Positions 15,746-25,771 of a DNA stretch of 43,046 nt are shown piece by piece (the stretch's first letter is position 1; each line of letters starts with the position of its first letter). The notes beneath the pieces are model-generated. The model searched no databases. It was not told where the DNA came from and saw nothing but the letters and a program-made list of their open reading frames with translations. Origin of the DNA: Deltaproteobacteria bacterium (GTDB taxonomy: Bacteria; Myxococcota; JACRCW01; JAFGSX01); contig JAFGSX010000342.1 of NCBI GenBank assembly GCA_016934455.1, positions 1 through 43,046 of the forward strand, read 5' to 3'. The position numbers were made by a program, and so were the translations under genes.

Positions 15746-18700
15746 ATGAAGCCGCTCTCTTCGTTTCGCTGGCAAGTCTGCACCGCGATCGTCCTCGGCC
15801 TGGCCTGCGGCGGCTGCAACTGCAGCCCGACCACCGGCACCTCGCTGTGGGTGGAGGTGCGTTTCGCCGCCTCGCTCACCGTCGACCAACTGCGGGTCGC
15901 GGCGAGCAGCGACGGCAGCGCCCTGTTCGAACCCGTGCTGCGCCCCACCGCGCCCGGCGCACCGCTCGCCAGCGGCCAGACGCTGCAGATCCTGCTGTCG
16001 GACGCTCTCGACGGGAAAACAGCTCTGGTTGAAGTCGGCGGCCTGCTCGCTGGCCAGGTGGTGGCCACCGGCAGCGGCAGCGCCACGATCCGCCGCGGCT
16101 CCGAGGTGAAGGTGGTGATCGAGCTGGCGATACCGCTCTGCTCGCCGGCCACCTGCCCAGACGGATGCTGCGCCGGAGACATCTGCCGCGCGCCCACGGT
16201 CGACAACTGCGGCAGCGGCGGTGTCGCCTGCGTGGCCTGCGGCGATCAGTCCGATAGCTGTCACAACGGCGCCTGCGCCTGCGGCGTCCACGCGCCATGC
16301 GCGTCTGGCCAGCGCTGCGTCTCCGGCGCCTGCGTCTGCGACGGGCAATCCTGCGGCACTGGCTGCTGCGACGGGACGACCTGCCTGTCCGGCTCGGACG
16401 ACGATGCCTGCGGCACGGCTGGCCTGCCCTGTCAGATGTGCGCCACCGGCCAGCGCTGCATCAACGGCGCCTGTGGTTGCGATGCCGTCTCGTGCCCGGA
16501 CGGCTGCTGCTCGGGCACCACCTGCTACGCCCCGGCGCTGGAGAGCTGCGGCAACAACGGCGAGGCCTGCGTGGCCTGCAGCCCGACGCTCGCCGACAAT
16601 TGCTCGCTGCTCGGCGTCTGCCAGTGCGGCGGCGAACCGGCATGCAGCGCCGGCCAGCGCTGCCTCGCCGGGAGCTGCGTCTGCGACGCCACCTCGTGCG
16701 CCAGTGGCTGCTGCAGCGGCGACACCTGCCACGCTCCATCGCTCGCGAGCTGCGGCAGCGGCGGCGCCCAGTGCCAGATCTGCGACGCGAGCAAGGCCGA
16801 TGCCTGCGTCGGCGGCGCCTGTCGCTGCGGCAGCTCGCCCCCCTGCGGGCCGGGTCAGCGCTGCCTCTCCGGCGACTGTGTCTGCGACGCCACCTCGTGC
16901 CCGAGCGGCTGCTGCAACGGCGACCGGTGCGAGACGCGGTCGTTCGCGAACTGCGGCACGGGTGGCAACTCCTGCGTGCGCTGCGACTCCATCACGGCCG
17001 ACAACTGCTCGGCCGCGGGCGTCTGCCGGTGCGGCACGGGCGCTCCCTGTGCGACCGGCCAGCACTGCGTGGGCGGGGTCTGCCAGTGCGACGCCATCTC
17101 GTGCTCGGGCTGCTGCTCCGGGACCTCGTGCCTCGCTGGCACCTCGACCGCGTCCTGCGGTACGGCGGGACAGCACTGCGACACCTGCCCCGGCGGCGAC
17201 ACCTGCGAGGGCGGCGTCTGCAGCAGTTGCAACGCCACGATCTGCGCCGACGGCTGCTGCTCGGGATTCACCTGCTACAACCAGTCCACGACGACCTGCG
17301 GCGTGGGCGGCGCCGCCTGCGTGGCCTGCGACGCCAGCAAGGCCGACAACTGCAGCGCGAGCGGCGACTGCGCGTGCGGCCAGGGCCCGACCTGCGACAC
17401 CGGCCAGCGCTGCTTTGGCGGCCAGTGCATCTGCGACGCCACGAGCTGCCCGGACGGGTGCTGTGCCGGCTCGACCTGCCACACCTCGTCGATGACCACC
17501 TGCGGCACCGCCGGCGCGACCTGCATCGCCTGCAACACCACCAGCGCCGACAACTGCACCTCGGGCGAGTGCCGCTGCGGCACCTCGGCGGCCTGCCAAC
17601 AGGGCCAGAGCTGCGTCGCCGGCGCCTGCGTCTGCAACGCGACGACCTGTGCCGACGGCTGCTGCTCTGACGACATCTGCCACGAGCGATCCCTGGCCAC
17701 CTGCGGCATCGCCGGTGCGGACTGCGTGACCTGCGACGAGACAACGGCCGACTCGTGCTCGGCGACCGGGACCTGCCAGTGCGGCAGGCACGCCCCGTGC
17801 AGCGCGGGCCAGCGCTGCTCCGAGGGCGCCTGCGTGTGCGACGAGCTATCGTGCAACGGCTGCTGTCTCGACGGCGTCTGCCTGGCCGGGACCAGCGACA
17901 CGGCGTGCGGCACCGGCGGCGGCGCCTGCCAGTCGTGTACACCGGAGCACTGCAACAACGGCATCTGCAGCGGCTGCACGGCGGTCAACTGCGCCGGCGG
18001 TTGCTGCTCGGGGGCGACCTGCACCTCGCCGCCCACCCTTTCCGCGTGCGGCAGCGGCGGCCGCGTCTGCGTGGGCTGCGATCCGGATCTGGCCGACAAC
18101 TGCTCGGCGAGCGGCGCCTGCGCCTGCGCGGCAAACGCTGCCTGCGCCGCTGGCCAGCGCTGCGCCGACGGCAATTGCATCTGCGACGCGATCTCGTGCG
18201 CCAACGGCTGCTGCAGCAACAACACCTGCCAGACGCGATCGGCCACCGCCTGCGCCGCCGCCGGCGAGACCTGCAGACCCTGCGATACCGCGCTCGCGGA
18301 CAACTGCTCGACGAGCGGAGAGTGCGCGTGCGGCAACGGGCCGGCCTGCGGGTCGGGCCAGCGCTGCTCTGACGGCGCGTGCATCTGCGACGGCGCCTCG
18401 TGCCCGGACGGGTGCTGCGACGGCCTGACATGCAAGCCGCGGTCGCTGGACACCTGCGGCATAGGTGGCGCGAGCTGCATCGCCTGCGACCAGACCAGGG
18501 CCGATAACTGTTCCAGCGCCGGCGCCTGCCGGTGCGGCGAGACAGCGCCCTGTGGCAACGGTCAGCGCTGCTCCGACGGCGCCTGCGTGTGCGACGCCTT
18601 TTCATGCGGCGGCTGCTGCTCGGGCACGAGCTGTCTCGCTGGGCTCAGCAACACCATATGCGGCACCGGCGGCGCGCCGTGTCAGGATTGCTCGCCCGGA

Positions 18701-20185
18701 ACCTGCAACGGGGGCATCTGCAGTGGCTGCAACGCCACGAACTGCGCGAACGGCTGCTGCTCGGGCACCACCTGCACCGAGCCCCCGACCTTCAGCGCCT
18801 GCGGCATCGGCGGCGAGGCGTGCGACAACTGCGACGAGATGGTCGCCGACACCTGCTCGGTCAGTGGAATCTGTCAGTGCGGCAGCGGTCCGGCCTGCAA
18901 CCCGGGCCAGCACTGCGTCAGCGGCTGCTGCGTCTGCGACCCGTTCTCCTGCCCCAGCGGCTGCTGCCTGCTGGGCGTGTGCCAGACCCGGACGCGCGAC
19001 ACCTGCGGCACCGACGGCGAGATGTGCGTCGCCTGCGATCCGGTCCGGGCGGACACCTGCTCGTCGTACGGTGACTGCCGCTGCGGCAGCAACTCGATAT
19101 GCTCCGTCGGCAGGCATTGCGTGGGTGGGGTCTGCCAGTGCGACGAGATCTCATGTCCGGACGGCTGCTGCTCCAACGGCACCTGCTACTCGCCCACGCT
19201 CGCCCGCTGCGAAACCGCGGGAGACCCGTGCACGCAATGCAACTCGCTCAGGGCCGACAACTGCACCAACGGCTCGTGCCGCTGCGGCAGCAACGCCATG
19301 TGCGAGTCGGGCAAGACCTGCATCGGAGGGGCCTGCATCTCGTGCGACTCCACCTCGTGTCCGGACGGCTGCTGCTCGGCGTCCGGGTGCCAGACGCGAT
19401 CGCTCAGCAAGTGCGGAGACAACGGCGAGATCTGCGTTGCCTGCGATCCGGCTCGGGCAGACTCGTGCTCCACATCGGGCTCCTGCCGGTGCGGCAGCAG
19501 CGGCATGTGCGACGTCGGCAGGCGCTGCAGCGGCGGCACCTGCGTCTGCGATAACATCTCCTGTCCGGATGGCTGCTGCTCTTCGGGCAGGTGCTACTCG
19601 CCGCCGACGTTCCCCAGATGCGGGCCGGAGGGTGGCACCTGCGTCTCCTGTGACACGGACACAGCCGACCGCTGCTCGGCGAGCGGGAGCTGCGCCTGCG
19701 GCAGCGGTGCGGCCTGCGGCTCGGGTCAGACCTGTATCGGCGGGTCCTGCATCACGTGCGATTCGTCCTCGTGTCCGGACGGTTGCTGCTCGGCGTCCGG
19801 GTGCCAGACGCCCTCGGCCAGCGCGTGCGGCTCCCACGGCGAGGTCTGCAAAGTCTGCGACCCGATCCGGGCGGATACTTGTTATTCGCACTTCGGTTTC
19901 TACTCGTGCTCCTGCGGCGGCGGGTTCATGAGCATGGAGTGCAGTCCCGGCCAGCACTGCGTGGCCGGCGATTGCACCTGCGACAATGTCTCCTGTCCGC
20001 TCGGTTGCTGTGATGGCAATAGCTGTCGGACACCGTCGCTGAACAACTGCGGATCGAACGGCGAGAGCTGCTTCTCGTGCGACCTGACGACCGCGGACAA
20101 CTGCGCGGACGGTCAGTGCCGGTGCGGCGTCCACGCGGCCTGCACCAGTTGCGGCGAGTTCTGCATCAGCGGCTCGTGCCAGTAA
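15746..20185 (+). CDS. Giant Cys-rich tandem-repeat lipoprotein, 1479 aa
   Basis: The start ATG 15746 overlaps a region with AGGA at the upstream stop. The N-terminus (SFRWQVCTAIVLGLAC) is a lipoprotein signal with Cys21 or Cys24 as the modified residue. Residues 28-130 form a non-repetitive beta-rich domain. From about 132 to the end, 21 Cys-rich units follow. A long unit has 68 residues and 14 Cys (CDAxSCPDGCC, then CG-x2-G-x2-C-x2-CD, then ADNCS, then GQRC). Every fourth unit early on (2, 6, 10, 14) is a short 47-residue form with CLAGxS. The Cys spacing implies a rigid, disulphide-bonded extracellular rod. No enzyme motif was seen. It is co-transcribed with TPR paralogue 3 and followed by kinase 2. 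Confidence 0.88.
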   Translation: MKPLSSFRWQVCTAIVLGLACGGCNCSPTTGTSLWVEVRFAASLTVDQLRVAASSDGSALFEPVLRPTAPGAPLASGQTLQILLSDALDGKTALVEVGGLLAGQVVATGSGSATIRRGSEVKVVIELAIPLCSPATCPDGCCAGDICRAPTVDNCGSGGVACVACGDQSDSCHNGACACGVHAPCASGQRCVSGACVCDGQSCGTGCCDGTTCLSGSDDDACGTAGLPCQMCATGQRCINGACGCDAVSCPDGCCSGTTCYAPALESCGNNGEACVACSPTLADNCSLLGVCQCGGEPACSAGQRCLAGSCVCDATSCASGCCSGDTCHAPSLASCGSGGAQCQICDASKADACVGGACRCGSSPPCGPGQRCLSGDCVCDATSCPSGCCNGDRCETRSFANCGTGGNSCVRCDSITADNCSAAGVCRCGTGAPCATGQHCVGGVCQCDAISCSGCCSGTSCLAGTSTASCGTAGQHCDTCPGGDTCEGGVCSSCNATICADGCCSGFTCYNQSTTTCGVGGAACVACDASKADNCSASGDCACGQGPTCDTGQRCFGGQCICDATSCPDGCCAGSTCHTSSMTTCGTAGATCIACNTTSADNCTSGECRCGTSAACQQGQSCVAGACVCNATTCADGCCSDDICHERSLATCGIAGADCVTCDETTADSCSATGTCQCGRHAPCSAGQRCSEGACVCDELSCNGCCLDGVCLAGTSDTACGTGGGACQSCTPEHCNNGICSGCTAVNCAGGCCSGATCTSPPTLSACGSGGRVCVGCDPDLADNCSASGACACAANAACAAGQRCADGNCICDAISCANGCCSNNTCQTRSATACAAAGETCRPCDTALADNCSTSGECACGNGPACGSGQRCSDGACICDGASCPDGCCDGLTCKPRSLDTCGIGGASCIACDQTRADNCSSAGACRCGETAPCGNGQRCSDGACVCDAFSCGGCCSGTSCLAGLSNTICGTGGAPCQDCSPGTCNGGICSGCNATNCANGCCSGTTCTEPPTFSACGIGGEACDNCDEMVADTCSVSGICQCGSGPACNPGQHCVSGCCVCDPFSCPSGCCLLGVCQTRTRDTCGTDGEMCVACDPVRADTCSSYGDCRCGSNSICSVGRHCVGGVCQCDEISCPDGCCSNGTCYSPTLARCETAGDPCTQCNSLRADNCTNGSCRCGSNAMCESGKTCIGGACISCDSTSCPDGCCSASGCQTRSLSKCGDNGEICVACDPARADSCSTSGSCRCGSSGMCDVGRRCSGGTCVCDNISCPDGCCSSGRCYSPPTFPRCGPEGGTCVSCDTDTADRCSASGSCACGSGAACGSGQTCIGGSCITCDSSSCPDGCCSASGCQTPSASACGSHGEVCKVCDPIRADTCYSHFGFYSCSCGGGFMSMECSPGQHCVAGDCTCDNVSCPLGCCDGNSCRTPSLNNCGSNGESCFSCDLTTADNCADGQCRCGVHAACTSCGEFCISGSCQ
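16337..19342 (+). repeat. Higher-order 750-bp repeat, four periods
   Basis: Equivalent codons of the short units 2, 6 and 10 start at 16337, 17087 and 17837; unit 14 starts at 18590 and unit 18 at 19343. The steps are 750, 750, 753 and 753 bp. Each period is one short and three long Cys-rich units (250-251 codons). This shows growth by duplication of four-unit blocks rather than single units. Downstream, units 17-18 and 19-20 look like a separate two-unit duplication (both pairs end CPDGCCSASGCQT). Confidence 0.85.
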
Positions 20186-20192
20186 TAGTAAT

Positions 20193-20329
20193 CCCTCTGC
20201 TCGCTTCAGTTGGTCCCGTCCGGCAGGGGGCCGGAGAAAGGCTTTTTTCGGCGCACAGCGACGAGAAAAAGACTTTCACCGAACAGCGGGCCCCTGCCGA
20301 AAGTTGTCTCGATTCAAGTGAGCAGAGGG
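20193..20329 (+). ncRNA. Structured intergenic element, copy 2
   Basis: The outer helix pairs CCCTCTGCTCGCTT (20193-20206) with AAGTGAGCAGAGGG (20316-20329), 14 pairs with one G-U. The middle helix pairs CGGCAGGGG (20221-20229) with CCCCTGCCG (20291-20299). GAAAG/CTTTC (20236-20240 with 20273-20277) and CTTTTT/AAAAAG (20242-20247 with 20266-20271, then TCG/CGA) close the top. It lies between the Cys-rich gene and kinase 2. TAATAG (20183-20188) just upstream could be a -10 box. A further GATTCAAG/CTTGAATC repeat (20311-20318 with 20340-20347) overlaps the right arm and could form a competing helix. Confidence 0.55.
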
Positions 20330-20393
20330 TACAAATCGGCTTGAATCATCGCGGTGTGGGGGGCCGAGGTTTTCTTGTTCGCCTCGACAAAAC

Positions 20394-20422
20394 TTGCCTT
20401 GGCTGTTCGGGCGCGCCACACT
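20394..20422 (+). promoter_or_regulatory. Promoter candidate for kinase 2
   Basis: TTGCCT (20394-20399), a 17-base spacer and CACACT (20417-20422), resembling the TPR gene promoters. It lies downstream of the structured element, and ATG 20430 is 8 bases past the hexamer, so a message from here would be leaderless. Confidence 0.3.
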
Positions 20423-20429
20423 GGATTTG

Positions 20430-22190
20430 ATGTCAGGACTCGCCCCAGGCGAGGGTTTCACAAAAGTCGCCGGCATCGAAGGCGTCGAGGCCGTGCCGGC
20501 GGGTGGCGAGACTCTCGGCCGCTATACCTTGCTCTACGAGCTGGCTGCCGGCGGCATGGCGACGCTCTACCTGGCGCGCGTGCTGGGGCCTGGCGGTTTT
20601 CAGAAACTGGTCGCCATCAAACGCATCCACTCGCACCTGGCCCGCGAGCGCTCCTTTGTCGAGTCCTTCCTCGACGAGGCCCGGCTGGCGGCCAGCATCC
20701 AGCATCCCAACGTGGCCCAGATCTTCGAGCTGGGCCAGGTCAACAGGCAGTTCTTCATCGTCATGGAGTACGTCGAGGGCGAGAGCCTGGGCAGCTTCGC
20801 CATGGCCCACCTGGCCGCCCTGCGCAAGCTCCAGCAGCCCCGCCAGATGCCGATCCGCGAGTGCACCGCGGTCGTGGCCGAGGCCGCGGCCGGCCTGCAC
20901 GCCGCCCACGAGCTGTGCGGCGCCGATGGCCAGATGCTCGGCGTCGTGCACCGCGACGTCTCGCCCCAGAACATCCTGCTGACCTACAGCGGCCACGTCA
21001 AGCTGGTCGACTTCGGGGTGGCCAAGGCGCGCGGCGGCATCCACGTCACCACCGACAACACGCTCAAGGGCAAGCTCAGCTACATGTCGCCCGAGCAGGT
21101 CCGCGCCGAGGATCTCGACCGGCGGTCGGACATCTTCTCGCTCGGCATCGTGCTGTTCGAGGTGACCACCGGCCACCGCCTGTTTCGCCACAAGGTCGAT
21201 GTCGAGGTGCTGGCCAAGATCCTCCGGGGCGAGGTGCCGCCGCCGACCCGGTTGGCCCGGGACTATCCAGCGGCGCTCGAGAAGGTGGTGCTGCGCGCGC
21301 TGGCGCAGGATCGCGAGCAGCGCTATGCCACCGCCGAGGAGATGCGGCGGGCGCTGCAGAAGGTGCTGCTCGATCTGGGCCCGCCGGTCGAGGCCGACGA
21401 GATCGCCGCCATGATGCGGCGCACCTTTCCCGAGCGCATCGAGTTCAAGAAGCGTCTGCGCGAGAGCTGCATGAGCGGCACGGCGCCGTCGCCCGACCTG
21501 GCCGACGCGCTCACGGCGGGCGGCATCACCGACGTCAGCAGCACCACCCACACCCCGCGCCCCGGCGCAGGCCTCCCGCGGCGGCCGCTGCTGCTCGCGG
21601 CCGGCGGTGTGCTGGCGATCGCCGCGGTCGCGGGCATCGCGGCCTGGTTCCTGCGGCCACCCCCGCCGGTGGCCGTGGCGCCCCCGGTCGCGACCACCTC
21701 GGTCGTGCGCCTGGTCAGCCGGCCGGCGGGCGCAACCATCCTGTTCGACGGCCAGTCGCTGGGGCCGGCGCCGGTCTCGATCGGGGAGGTCGCTGTCGGG
21801 CCGCACACCATCGCGGCCGAGCTGGAGGGCCACGAGCGCTGGGAGCGCCGGATCGTCGTCGACCGCGGCGGCCAGGTGCTGGTGTTCGAGGCGACCCTCC
21901 AGCCCCGGCAAGCGGAGACCCAGGAGGCCGAGCCGATCGTTGTCGCGCCGCCGCCGAGCAAGCCCCACAAGCCAGCGGCGGGAGTCGGAAAGCTCACGCT
22001 CAAGGCCGTGCCCTGGGCCGAGGTCTGGCTGGACAACAAGAAGCTCGGCGACACGCCGATCATCGAAGCCGAGCTGCCGGCCGGGCGCCACACGCTGCGG
22101 CTGCTGCCCAAGGGCCAGCAGCCGGGGCGCAAGGTCAAGGTCACGATCAAGGCCGGCGAGACCGTGCGCCGCGAGTTCGATCTGCGCTGA
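20430..22190 (+). CDS. Membrane Ser/Thr protein kinase (Hanks type) with two PEGA-like domains
   Basis: A 586-residue protein, collinear with kinase 1: Gly-rich loop 37-50, Lys64, H174-R-D176 with Asn181, D194-F-G, and SPEQ, all intact. A membrane helix lies near 386-408. The periplasmic part differs from kinase 1. It has a first PEGA-like domain near 424-494 (RPAGATILFDGQSLGPAPVS) and a second at about 520-586 (GKLTLKAVPWAEVWLDNKKL) that matches the single one in kinase 1. ATG 20430 is chosen because kinase 1 also starts MSG; a TTG at 20394 would extend into the promoter candidate. There is no ribosome site before ATG 20430. It is convergent with glmS. Confidence 0.92.
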   Translation: MSGLAPGEGFTKVAGIEGVEAVPAGGETLGRYTLLYELAAGGMATLYLARVLGPGGFQKLVAIKRIHSHLARERSFVESFLDEARLAASIQHPNVAQIFELGQVNRQFFIVMEYVEGESLGSFAMAHLAALRKLQQPRQMPIRECTAVVAEAAAGLHAAHELCGADGQMLGVVHRDVSPQNILLTYSGHVKLVDFGVAKARGGIHVTTDNTLKGKLSYMSPEQVRAEDLDRRSDIFSLGIVLFEVTTGHRLFRHKVDVEVLAKILRGEVPPPTRLARDYPAALEKVVLRALAQDREQRYATAEEMRRALQKVLLDLGPPVEADEIAAMMRRTFPERIEFKKRLRESCMSGTAPSPDLADALTAGGITDVSSTTHTPRPGAGLPRRPLLLAAGGVLAIAAVAGIAAWFLRPPPPVAVAPPVATTSVVRLVSRPAGATILFDGQSLGPAPVSIGEVAVGPHTIAAELEGHERWERRIVVDRGGQVLVFEATLQPRQAETQEAEPIVVAPPPSKPHKPAAGVGKLTLKAVPWAEVWLDNKKLGDTPIIEAELPAGRHTLRLLPKGQQPGRKVKVTIKAGETVRREFDLR

Positions 22191-22228
22191 TCGCGCTGCG
22201 CACCGCACTCGATCCTGCGCGGCGCGGG

Positions 22229-24064
<1,836 letters not shown>

Positions 24065-24072
24065 GGTGTCGA

Positions 24073-24101
24073 CTTGTAGCACGCCGCCGCAGCTCTGTCA
24101 G
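24073..24101 (-). promoter_or_regulatory. glmS promoter candidate
   Basis: On the - strand, CTGACA (complement of 24096-24101), 17 bases, TACAAG (complement of 24073-24078). These match the sigma-70 consensus at five and four of six positions. Transcription would start about 24066, two bases before ATG 24064, so the message is probably leaderless. Confidence 0.5.
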
Positions 24102-24176
24102 CGCCGGCCGCTGTCCGAGCCCGCGAGGATCGTGGCATGATGGACACCCCGCTGCGCGGGATCAGGGAGAGCAAAA

Positions 24177-24195
24177 CCGCGGGCCGCTCCCGCGG
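24177..24195 (+). other. Hairpin just upstream of the ABC transporter gene
   Basis: CCGCGGG, loop CCGCT, CCCGCGG form a perfect 7-bp stem that ends 9 bases before ATG 24205. It could hinder ribosome access or mark a leader control point. A second small hairpin CCCGC-TGC-GCGGG lies upstream. Confidence 0.4.
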
Positions 24196-24204
24196 GGGCG
24201 AGCC

Positions 24205-24960
24205 ATGAACGCTGCCGGCAAGAACAACCCCGTCCACGGGACTCCGGTCGTCGCGATGGAGGCTGCGGAGCGATCGTTCGGGGACCGGATCGCCCTCTCG
24301 AGCCTGAATCTCACGGTCGCCGCGGGCGAGATGGTGGGGGCGGTCGGCCCCAACGGCGGCGGCAAGAGCACGCTGCTGTTCCTGATGGCCGGCCTGCTGC
24401 GCCCGACCCGGGGCAGAGTGCTGGTCTGCGGCATCGACGCCCATGCGCTCTCGCTCGCCGCTGCCGGCCACGTCGGTCTGGTGACGGCGCGTCCCGGCCT
24501 CTATCCGCTGCTGACCGGGCGCGAGAACCTCTGGCACTTCGGCGGGCTGTTCGGGCTCTCGCCCCGCGCGGTCGACGACAAGTCCGAGCCGCTGGCGCGC
24601 GCCCTCGAGCTGAGCAGCGGGCTCGACGACCGGGTCGGCCGGATGTCGACCGGGATGCAGCAGAAGCTGTCCCTGATCCGGGCGCTGCTGCTGTCGCCCA
24701 AGCTGCTGCTCTTCGACGAGCCCACCGCCAACCTCGATCCCCTCGCCTCGCGGGCCTTCTACGCCGAGGTCCGCCGCCGGGCCGACGCCGGGCACGCCTG
24801 CGTGCTGGCGACCCACGATCTCGCAGCCGCCGAGGCGATCTGCGATCGGGTCCTGATCGTCGACGGCAAGGTCAAGCGTGAGCTCCGGTTCGAGGAGCGC
24901 CGGGCGCCCCCGGCGGGGCCGCTCATCAGCGCCTGGCAGGAGGCGATCGAGGGCCGATGA
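24205..24960 (+). CDS. ABC transporter ATP-binding protein
   Basis: A 251-residue ATPase subunit. Walker A is GPNGGGKST near residue 48, the signature region is MSTGMQQKLSL (a variant of LSGGQ), Walker B is LLLFDEPTANLDP, and the switch His lies in LATHDLAAAE. The family is the ABC-2 exporter type (CcmA/NatA-like). It overlaps the next gene by 4 bases (ATGA), and that gene encodes the membrane partner. ATG 24205 follows a GC-rich hairpin and a GGGGGCGAG ribosome-site-like stretch. The substrate is unknown. Confidence 0.93.
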   Translation: MNAAGKNNPVHGTPVVAMEAAERSFGDRIALSSLNLTVAAGEMVGAVGPNGGGKSTLLFLMAGLLRPTRGRVLVCGIDAHALSLAAAGHVGLVTARPGLYPLLTGRENLWHFGGLFGLSPRAVDDKSEPLARALELSSGLDDRVGRMSTGMQQKLSLIRALLLSPKLLLFDEPTANLDPLASRAFYAEVRRRADAGHACVLATHDLAAAEAICDRVLIVDGKVKRELRFEERRAPPAGPLISAWQEAIEGR

Positions 24961-25730
24961 AGCGATTTTTCCGCATCGCCCGGACCGAGGTGCTGGAGCA
25001 CCGCCGACAACCGTGGATGATCTTCATCCTGGCCGCCAACTATCTGCTCTGGATCTCTTGCTTCGGTACGGCGTTCCTGCTCTACGACCGGGTCGCGAGC
25101 CAGCCCGAGATCATCGAGCCCTTCAGGCAGCAGCTCGTCAGCGCCGGCATCGAGCTCGACGCGTTCCTGCACGTCGCCACCTCCACCTTCGCCTCTCTGA
25201 TCTTCACCAACCTGCCGCTCTATGTCGCGATCATGGCCGGCACCTCGGTGCTCCACGACCGGGAGTGCGGCACCATGCCCTTCCTGATGCTGGCCCCGGT
25301 CACGCGGCGGCAGCTCCTGCTGGGCAAGCTCGCCGGCGCCATGGCGATCCCGCTCGGTTTTCATCTCCTGTTCGTGGGCACGAGCAGCCTGCTGCTCGGG
25401 CAGCTCGACGCGCTGGCGCCCTTTGCTTACAGGCTGGGAGCGGCGCCGGCGTGGTGGCTCGCCTTTCTGGTCGGAGCACCGGCGTCGGCTGCCTTTGTCG
25501 GCGCCCTCGGCACCGTCATCTCGGCCCTCTCCCGCGACATGCGCACCTCGATGCAGTACACGTCGTTCTTCATCGGGCTGCTCAGCCTCGGCATCGGCTT
25601 CGTGCTGGTGGACGCGATCCCCAGGGGCGCGCTGCTCCAGCTCGTCTACGCCGGCATCTGCGCCGCCGCCACCGCGCTCACGCTGATCGTCGGATCCCGC
25701 CTGATCAGCCAGGACGTGACCGCGTCCTGA
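24957..25730 (+). CDS. ABC-2 type transporter permease
   Basis: A 257-residue membrane protein with about six hydrophobic segments and the usual short cytoplasmic N-terminus (MKRFFRIARTEVLEHRRQPW). The segment VLHDRECGTMPFLMLAPVTR is the coupling region typical of ABC-2 exporters (RExGT, then LAPVxR). It starts inside the stop of the ATPase gene (ATGA), so the two are translated together and presumably form one exporter. It converges with a small lipoprotein gene. The substrate cannot be inferred. Confidence 0.9.
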   Translation: MKRFFRIARTEVLEHRRQPWMIFILAANYLLWISCFGTAFLLYDRVASQPEIIEPFRQQLVSAGIELDAFLHVATSTFASLIFTNLPLYVAIMAGTSVLHDRECGTMPFLMLAPVTRRQLLLGKLAGAMAIPLGFHLLFVGTSSLLLGQLDALAPFAYRLGAAPAWWLAFLVGAPASAAFVGALGTVISALSRDMRTSMQYTSFFIGLLSLGIGFVLVDAIPRGALLQLVYAGICAAATALTLIVGSRLISQDVTAS

Positions 25731-25771
25731 TCGCCCCCGGCGCCAGCGCAGTGATAGCCGTGTTCACATGA

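Noticed and set aside
15383-17791. 802-codon - strand frame across the Cys-rich gene
   Set aside because: Its apparent repeats only mirror the tandem repeats of the real gene.
16337-20185. The regular repeats as a possible CRISPR array
   Set aside because: The units are in-frame coding repeats of a Cys-rich protein with no constant repeat and variable spacer pattern.
22191-22228. Possible terminator between kinase 2 and glmS
   Set aside because: Only short GC palindromes by chance; no convincing stem or T-run.
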